This document shows, in pieces, positions 58,745-64,000 of a stretch of 64,000 bases of DNA. Numbering within the stretch: position 1 is the first letter of the stretch; each line of letters starts with the position of its first letter. The position numbers were made by a program, and so were the translations under genes. The notes beneath the pieces are model-generated. The model was not told where the DNA came from. It ran no database searches and worked only from the letters and a program-made list of their open reading frames with translations. The stretch comes from Isoetes taiwanensis (lineage: Eukaryota; Streptophyta; Lycopodiopsida; Isoetales; Isoetaceae): contig JAJEKV010000002.1 of assembly GCA_021234155.1 (NCBI GenBank), forward strand, positions 5,530,405-5,594,404, written 5' to 3'.

Positions 58745-60311
58745 TATGACGCTCCCTGAACATATACGACACTCGGACGTATACGTACGGAGACTTTCCC
58801 CTCCCATGGCAACCAACTCGCCACGAGCAGGGCCCTCCGTCTAACTCGGGCCATCTATAAAAAGATGCTCGAGTGAAGGACACAGAGGGGCCATTCGGCC
58901 CACGCCTTCAATGGGGCTCCTATGTCGCGGAAACGTGAATACAAGGTTAGCATACAGCATCATCATATCATAAATACCACCACGAAGGGCCATCCAACTA
59001 GTAACAACAAAGAGGATGCATTTAATACTAGAGAAAACACCCAAACCCCTGGTTCTACCCCGGCTCAGACTCCAGTGAGGATCGACTGACGGCTAGGTCT
59101 CAAGAGATCAGCAGACCGAATCTTGGCATGGCGCTATGGGCGGCATAGAACATCGGCTAGGGTTGTCCACTCCATCCGCCCTCTGTGCACACTTTGCAGA
59201 TGAGTCGAATCATGCTATAGCATCACTATAGCCTTAGGAGAGACACGACTCAAGGTATCACCCTTCGAGCCTACCGGGGTTCATGACTCGGTCCGATGAG
59301 GCGTCGGGGAAGTGTCCCCTTCCAGGATCACAGTGGTTCCATGGGTGAGCTAGAGAATACGTGCCGCATCAGCGACCCCCGCCGACTTACTCACCCTAAA
59401 TCTACTCAAAGTGCAGGGTGCCCCATACGGGTCACACCTCTGCACCCAGGGAGTGTCAGACCCATACCCCGCCCCCTCGTGACCAGGCCATCGCCTAGCC
59501 CATCAGAGGAGTCCTGGAGCCTTGTATATTCGTGCAAGACCCCACCCCCACTTCACCACTGCGTCCCTTCTCTGGTGCTAAGCAATCCCATAGCATCCAT
59601 GACCCGGTGGTCTCTTGTGCACAGGCCGCATTAATTGGGAATTAAGGGAGCTACTAGGAGCATACTAAAGCATGAAGCACAGAGGTCTCTACCCCCCTCT
59701 AATCCCTGCTTTACGGAAGACTAACAGAGATACTTTCATAGATTCATCCATCCATAATAACCATAATCCATAATTGAAATGTAAATCCTAAATATCAAAG
59801 AAGGGTTAATCCTAAGTAAGAACAACCAGAGAAGACTCAAAGAACTTAAGCGGCGCTATCCTTAAAGATATCAACTAGATTATCTACTAACCCGAGTTTC
59901 GACTTGAGCCATTGTCATGGAGGCCTCCATCTCTCGATAATCGGTGTTCAAGAACAACGGGGTGTCAAAGAACAGCAGGTTCAGTTAAGGCCATTTGCCC
60001 TCCTCCCCGCTCGATTTTGGGGTCAAATGGGGGTAGTGATCCACCTTGATGGCCCAAGTTAGCATTCCCATGCTAGCCAATCGAGTTTGGCCATGTGGCA
60101 CCTTCCCAAGTAATCAATTAACTTAATTAAACTAGTTAGACATTAATTCCTTAATTATAGGTTATTATCCTTAATAATTAATTTAGCATAGCTAAATTAA
60201 TCCCTTTAGGTCAACCCCTAGGTTACAATACCCCCATGGTGGCATTACCTTTTTACGGGTGACGTGTCAAGATATTTATCATTATACCGTATAAATACTT
60301 GGAACGCCACA
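58745..60311 (-). mobile_element. Solo LTR related to the chromovirus LTRs
   Basis: It begins TATGACGCTCCC (compare TGTGACGTCCCC) and ends GGAACGCCACA, exactly the LTR end of the 28.5-kb element. In between, matching phrases keep the same order and orientation: GGCGGCATAGAACATCGGCT, TCCACTCCATCCGCCC, TTGTGCACAGGCCGCATT and GAGGTCTCTACCCCCCT. It is about 1567 bp, close to the 1.6-kb LTRs. No internal region is present, so it is a solo LTR from recombination between two LTRs. AAAGG/AAATG next to the ends is a poor candidate target duplication. Confidence 0.85.
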
Positions 60312-61382
60312 AAATGACATATTGGGTTTGGATCAAGTAGACACAAAAGAATTATTAACCATGTCCCGGACTTTCTATGCTCGAGGAAACTACGCTTTTT
60401 CCGTTGGATCAGTCTACGGGGATGGTTTATGCAAACATGACTTGCCATCAATAGGATATAGTGCATCAAGATCTTTGTCCATTGGGTCATGGGCCCTCCC
60501 GAGACATTGGATCATCTCTTCTTCTCGTTCCGAAATAAGCGACTTACGGAAATGGGTGGAGTCCAATTATCGGATTGGATATATACCAATTATCATGGCG
60601 TAAATACTAGTGGGTCTAGGGGGAAGATATAATCCAACTCTCACTCACCAACATATCTCTCTGGTGTGTATGGAAACACCGATGTGGAGTAGCTCTTGGT
60701 GGTTTAGTTACATCAACAGACCGAATAAAAAATCAGTTTAACCAAGAGGTGGCCCTCATGGCCCTGGCCCATCATCGTAAATTTGGACATAACTACAATA
60801 GAGAACTGGACAGGATAGGAAGTTTGACAGGGTTCTACTCCTTTTTTAGATGCCATTGGGACTCTCAAGGTGGATAAGTGGTACCATCTATCAGCAGAGA
60901 TAGAGTTATCTTGAGTCCAAATTAATTTGTAAGGGGGGTATCCTTTGATCCATCTCTCTTGGAAAATGGCTAAAAGAACTGGATAGTATCCCCTCTGGGA
61001 GAAGAAGGGAATTCCCCTATAGTAACCCAGGGGTGGAGAAGACTGGAACTATAACCATGGAGTACAAGACTTGGACTCCAGGGATAACCCTGCTTAGAGA
61101 TAATTCTTCCTATCCATCCCTAATGGGGACATCCATTGTATAACTGATTATAATAAATATAATACATATCCTTACCCTCAAAAAAAAAAAAAAAAAAAAA
61201 AAGAGATTGTTTATATTTCTTGTTTATGTTGTTTATATGAGATGGGAAATAATAATGTCAATACCGTTTATATGTCAATACCGTTGAATAATAATATGTA
61301 AATCATAGTTCAATAGATTGAAATTCAACATCATAAACACTTTGTTATCGTTATTTCCTTCCACTGATGGAAAGTGAATTAG

Positions 61383-62084
61383 TGTAACAGGCCTATGGTT
61401 GATCGTTAGAGTATTCAATCCTTGAATATGCCTGTGGGACGTTCTCAAGATACCCACATAAATGGGTAGAAGCAACTACTTATAAATGTCTAGATGGTTT
61501 TGCAAAGTTGGTTAAGGGCATGTCGGTTAAGAACATTATATTTGGTATCAGAGCAAATTTCAAGTTCGAATCTCCGTGGGTGCCCATATGCATGGGTAAT
61601 TTGCATAGTCTTGATAACCTTGATAACCACATTGGCAGTGGTATATTAGTTAAATCATGGTCTTGGATGCTCGAGGATGAGCATAGTTCTAGTGGGAGAG
61701 ACTGGTATACTGCTTAAATCATAGTCTTGATGCTTGAGGATGAGCATAGTTCTAGTGGGAGAGATTGTAGCGTGCCCATGGTTAACCACTCGTGTATTCG
61801 ATCCTTGAATGTGCCACCTTGATAACCACATTGGCAATGGTATACTAGTTAAATTATGGTCTTGGATGCTCGATGATGAGCATAGTTCTAGTGGAAGAGA
61901 CTAGTAGAAGAGACTAGTATACTGCTTAAATCACAGTCTTGGATGCTTGAGGACGAGCATAGTTCTAGTGGAAGAGATTGCAATGGGCCCATGGTTGACC
62001 GCTCGTATATTCGATCCTTGAATGTGCCTGTGGGGCAATGGTTTTGGCCAGTTGATTAAGGGCATGCCATCTAGGAATGTTACA
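61383..62084 (+). mobile_element. TRIM-like miniature LTR element
   Basis: Left terminal repeat about 61383-61540 (TGTAACAGGCCTATGGTTGA ... ACATTATA) is followed by a primer-binding site TGGTATCAGAGC at 61543-61554. The internal part, about 425 bp, has no coding frame. GTGGAAGAGAT is a short polypurine tract next to the right repeat at 61979-62084 (TGCAATGGGCCCATGGTTGA ... GTTACA), which lacks about 50 bp of the left one. Inside, the sequence from GGATGCTYGAGGATGAGCAT to GTGGGAGAGA is repeated four times, and one copy at about 61762 is followed by the start of another terminal repeat. Flanking ATTAG/GTTAG is a likely 5-bp target duplication with one change. Confidence 0.75.
61543..61554 (+). 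promoter_or_regulatory. Primer-binding site of the TRIM-like element
   Basis: TGGTATCAGAGC, complementary to the 3' end of initiator methionine tRNA, two bases after the left terminal repeat. Confidence 0.85.
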
Positions 62085-63258
62085 GTTAGAATTTTGAAAG
62101 CTAAAATTCAAGCTTAATCCTTTGCCATCTCTCCTAATCACAAACAAATAATGAGATATGGAATATGCTGAGATATGTTCTTCTGACATGTCTGCTTGCT
62201 GGATGCGTAAATGTTTGGCCACAAAATGCATGCATGTCGCGTGCCAGAAAATATGTAGCACATGCATGCCCAAATGTCCATAAAAAAAGCATGCCACATA
62301 CACATGTCAGAAGTGGATCTTGCAAACCAAGGTCCACATGCATGAAAAAATTCTTTTTTGCTTTATCCATTTTGGGCCACCAAGATTTTAACAAAAGGAG
62401 GAGGAAGGGAAGGGGAGGGGTAATCATTCTTGAACCTTAGGTTGCTTCTTCGATTTCTAAAGCTTGATGCAGATCAGGGTGAGCCAAATCTTCCCAAGGA
62501 TTTGATTCGAGGCATGGGCCTAATTATATCCTAATATATCTTCTTGCAACTTTAAATTAGGGGAACTAATAAAACTATCCGAAATGCCTTTTTATAGGAT
62601 TTTTTATATATATATAATACAAAATCTGCCATAGATCAATTACAATTACTGAAGCAATTATCACCTAAAGTCCAATTGGCCCTGGGGGGCAAACCCTTGC
62701 TCATGTGGGTTTCTGGTATATTCTAGGTATTTGCTGGAATATACCTAGGATATGAAGGTAACTGCTCCAAACTTATTATTCCCTGTAAACTGGCAATCAC
62801 CTGCATTGTGGGTCACAGATGCTTGAATCGGTTAACTGGCAAGACAGACCGAAACTCCAATCTTGCATTCCTTATTTCTACGTGTGCCACAGGATTTTAT
62901 GTTTTGATACCAAGAGATAGAAAACCCGTTGTGTTTTGTCATGGTATTGCATGAAAATTTCTGTTAAGATGGCCTAGAAAGGTAATGGCACTAGATCTCT
63001 TTGAACTGAATTACATGATCATAGATTCAGTGGTTTCTTCTGTTTGATAATAGATGCATATTTGGGGTTCAAATCCCCAGCACTGTTCATGCTCTGACTT
63101 ATGGATGGAAGAAAAAGCCCCAACAACATAAAAGGGCAGAATCGTCAGTTTGTTTCGTGCCTTGGAAGAAGACTATTTTCTAGTTTAACAGTGCAACGCA
63201 AGTTACAAAGAAACATACCTTGATATGCTTGCAAATGGTCTGAGTAATATTTTCAAAT
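62085..63258. other. Spacer and upstream region of the beta-glucosidase
   Basis: No gene. CATAAAAGG at about 63128-63136 could serve as a TATA box about 125 bp before the start codon at 63259, but support is weak. Confidence 0.45.
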
Positions 63259-63529
63259 ATGGCGCTTCCATGGTTGTTGTTCTCTAGCTTGGCCTTCAGC
63301 TGGATCCTCTGCTGCAGTGGAGACCTGGACACTCTGGAAAGACTTGCTTTTCCAAAAGGGTTTGTTTTTGGTATAGCATCATTCTCATATCAGGTAAGTG
63401 TTTTCATTAGTGTATACTTAACTATGGAGCAATATCATGCTTTTATGATTATTTGTGGGCAGTATGAAGGAGGAGTGAAGGAGGGAGGCAGGGAACCTAC
63501 TATTTGGGATGTCATGAGCCATATTCCAG
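63259..63529 (+). CDS. GH1 beta-glucosidase, exons 1-2 (5' end only)
   Basis: Exon 1 63259-63393 encodes a signal peptide (MALPWLLFSSLAFSWILCCS) and the start of the glycoside hydrolase family 1 barrel (FPKGFVFGIASFSYQ). Exon 2 63463-63529 continues YEGGVKEGGREPTIWDVM then SHIPG. This matches the family consensus FPxGFxFGxAxSAYQ-EGG...GRxPSIWD...HxPG, and the intron after YQ and the phase-1 break after HIP-G are the usual plant positions. GH1 enzymes release glucose from small glucosides, secreted or vacuolar. The exon 1 donor (GTAAGT) is strong; that of exon 2 (GTCCTT) is weak. Exon 3 is not found in the remaining 470 bp, which hold repeats, so it is either beyond the window or lost. Catalytic Glu residues lie in later exons and cannot be judged. 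Confidence 0.75.
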
Positions 63530-63598
63530 GTCCTTGATCAGCCTTCTAATAATCTTGTAAAGTTTGTCCTGACGAAGAAAGATACAGGAAACATTCTG

Positions 63599-63687
63599 GA
63601 CCGAATGGTTATTGACGTAACAGAATAATCATAAGACATGTTAGTATAATCTCCAAGGCTCCTCCAGCCTTGTGGCTGGAGTCTAAG
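63599..63687. repeat. Second copy of the 89-bp sequence from 54112
   Basis: One mismatch to 54112-54200. Located in the presumed second intron of the beta-glucosidase. The similarity stops abruptly at GTCTAAG where a different sequence begins. Confidence 0.9.
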
Positions 63688-64000
63688 GGTTAATTCGCAC
63701 TTGTCGTTAAGTTATGTTAAGTTAAAAAAAATTAACTATCTAATTAAACTTAATTATAACAACTGCATTCACACTAAAAATAGTTAACTTTCGGTTATAT
63801 ACTTAACTTAATCGAGACAAGTCAAATATCTTCACGCCAAACATAGTTAAGTTAGAAATTTTTAACCTAACTACTCCTTGTTCAGACATGGTCTTGTTAA
63901 GTTAGTAGTTAACCAAAATTACTTCATACATGCTTTAGTTAAGTTAAGTACATTTCTTATTTACACATTTTAAAATTACAGTCGTATATGCCCGAAACAT
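63688..64000. mobile_element. MITE-like sequence with GTTAAGTTA subterminal repeats
   Basis: Starts GGTTAATTCGCACTTGTCG at a point where the 54.1-kb copy continues uninterrupted. It contains at least eight GTTAAGTTA/TAACTTAAC words in both orientations, a feature of non-autonomous DNA transposons. The other end lies outside the window. Confidence 0.55.

Larger units (their letters stand above)
56326..61202 (+). mobile_element. 5'-truncated L1 element, doubly interrupted, with poly(A)
   Basis: Plus-strand L1 RT: 56396-56878 has LVKELEARGMVNGLTL and MQYADDTFLF (YADD catalytic motif), then INPAKCAAIWPF. A frameshift gives VTVANAILNAT near 56810-56835. After an interruption, RKFIWGKK near 58040-58070 and RKDGGLGCKDP near 58110-58135 resume the post-RT part, then DGYKVRKIYGLL near 58685-58715. 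A solo LTR interrupts again. After it HVPDFLC, then HWVMGPPETLDHLFF (zf-RVT), and a poly(A) run ends at about 61202. TTGTTTATAT flanks both ends and is a candidate target duplication. Stops and shifts make it inactive. Confidence 0.8.

Noticed and set aside
58741-60316. Perfect target duplication of the solo LTR
   Set aside because: AAAGG (58736-58740) and AAATG (60312-60316) are offset and mismatched, so I do not claim a duplication.
1-64000. CRISPR arrays or bacterial operons
   Set aside because: No regularly spaced short identical repeats with unique spacers; intron-containing genes and plant retroelements show this is eukaryotic nuclear DNA.

Overview
This is a nuclear land-plant window. 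Two host genes carry plant-type introns (an NIP aquaporin, and the start of a family 1 beta-glucosidase), there is a PPR-protein relic, and most other recognisable sequence is plant transposable elements: LINEs, a chromodomain Ty3/gypsy element, Ty1/copia pieces, a TRIM-like element and SINE-like units. The AT-rich spacers, the long run of old nested insertions and transposon proteins of the DUF7869 type suggest a large, repeat-rich genome. A non-seed plant such as a fern is possible, but that is an impression and not shown.

0-9.3 kb: minus-strand LINE fragments (at least three related copies) next to a broken DUF7869-type transposase-like gene. That gene is split by a 654-bp poly(A)-ended retroposed insertion with a perfect 17-bp target duplication. 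9.3-17.3 kb: a plus-strand relic zone with an intact 353-codon frame (coiled coil plus a RING-like Cys/His cluster), an FCP1/HAD-like phosphatase pseudogene, an acidic minus-strand frame, a frameshifted copia gag-protease and SINE-like sequence. 18.1-19.8 kb: a complete five-exon NIP subgroup II aquaporin with a TATA box, the best-supported functional gene here. 19.8-28.2 kb: AT-rich spacer with diverged tandem duplications.

28.5-41.9 kb: one complete 13.3-kb minus-strand chromovirus. It has 1.6-kb LTRs, a tRNA-iMet primer-binding site, a polypurine tract and a TATAT target duplication, and is inserted into the zinc-binding domain region of an L1-type LINE. Its gag-pol is full of small frame breaks, and its 4-kb leader holds periodic palindromic repeats and a Lys/Glu-rich frame. 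42-56 kb: copia and DNA-transposon relics, tandem repeats, a PPR relic and long spacers without recognisable genes.

56.3-61.2 kb: an L1 fragment whose 5' junction is a perfect 36-bp inverted repeat. It was later interrupted by an inverted/tandem repeat block and by a solo LTR related to the chromovirus. 61.4-62.1 kb: a TRIM-like element. 63.3 kb to the end: the first two exons of a GH1 beta-glucosidase, followed by an 89-bp duplicate of sequence at 54.1 kb and a MITE-like insertion. The elements form a layered insertion history. Only the aquaporin, and possibly the beta-glucosidase and the 353-aa frame, look like intact coding units.
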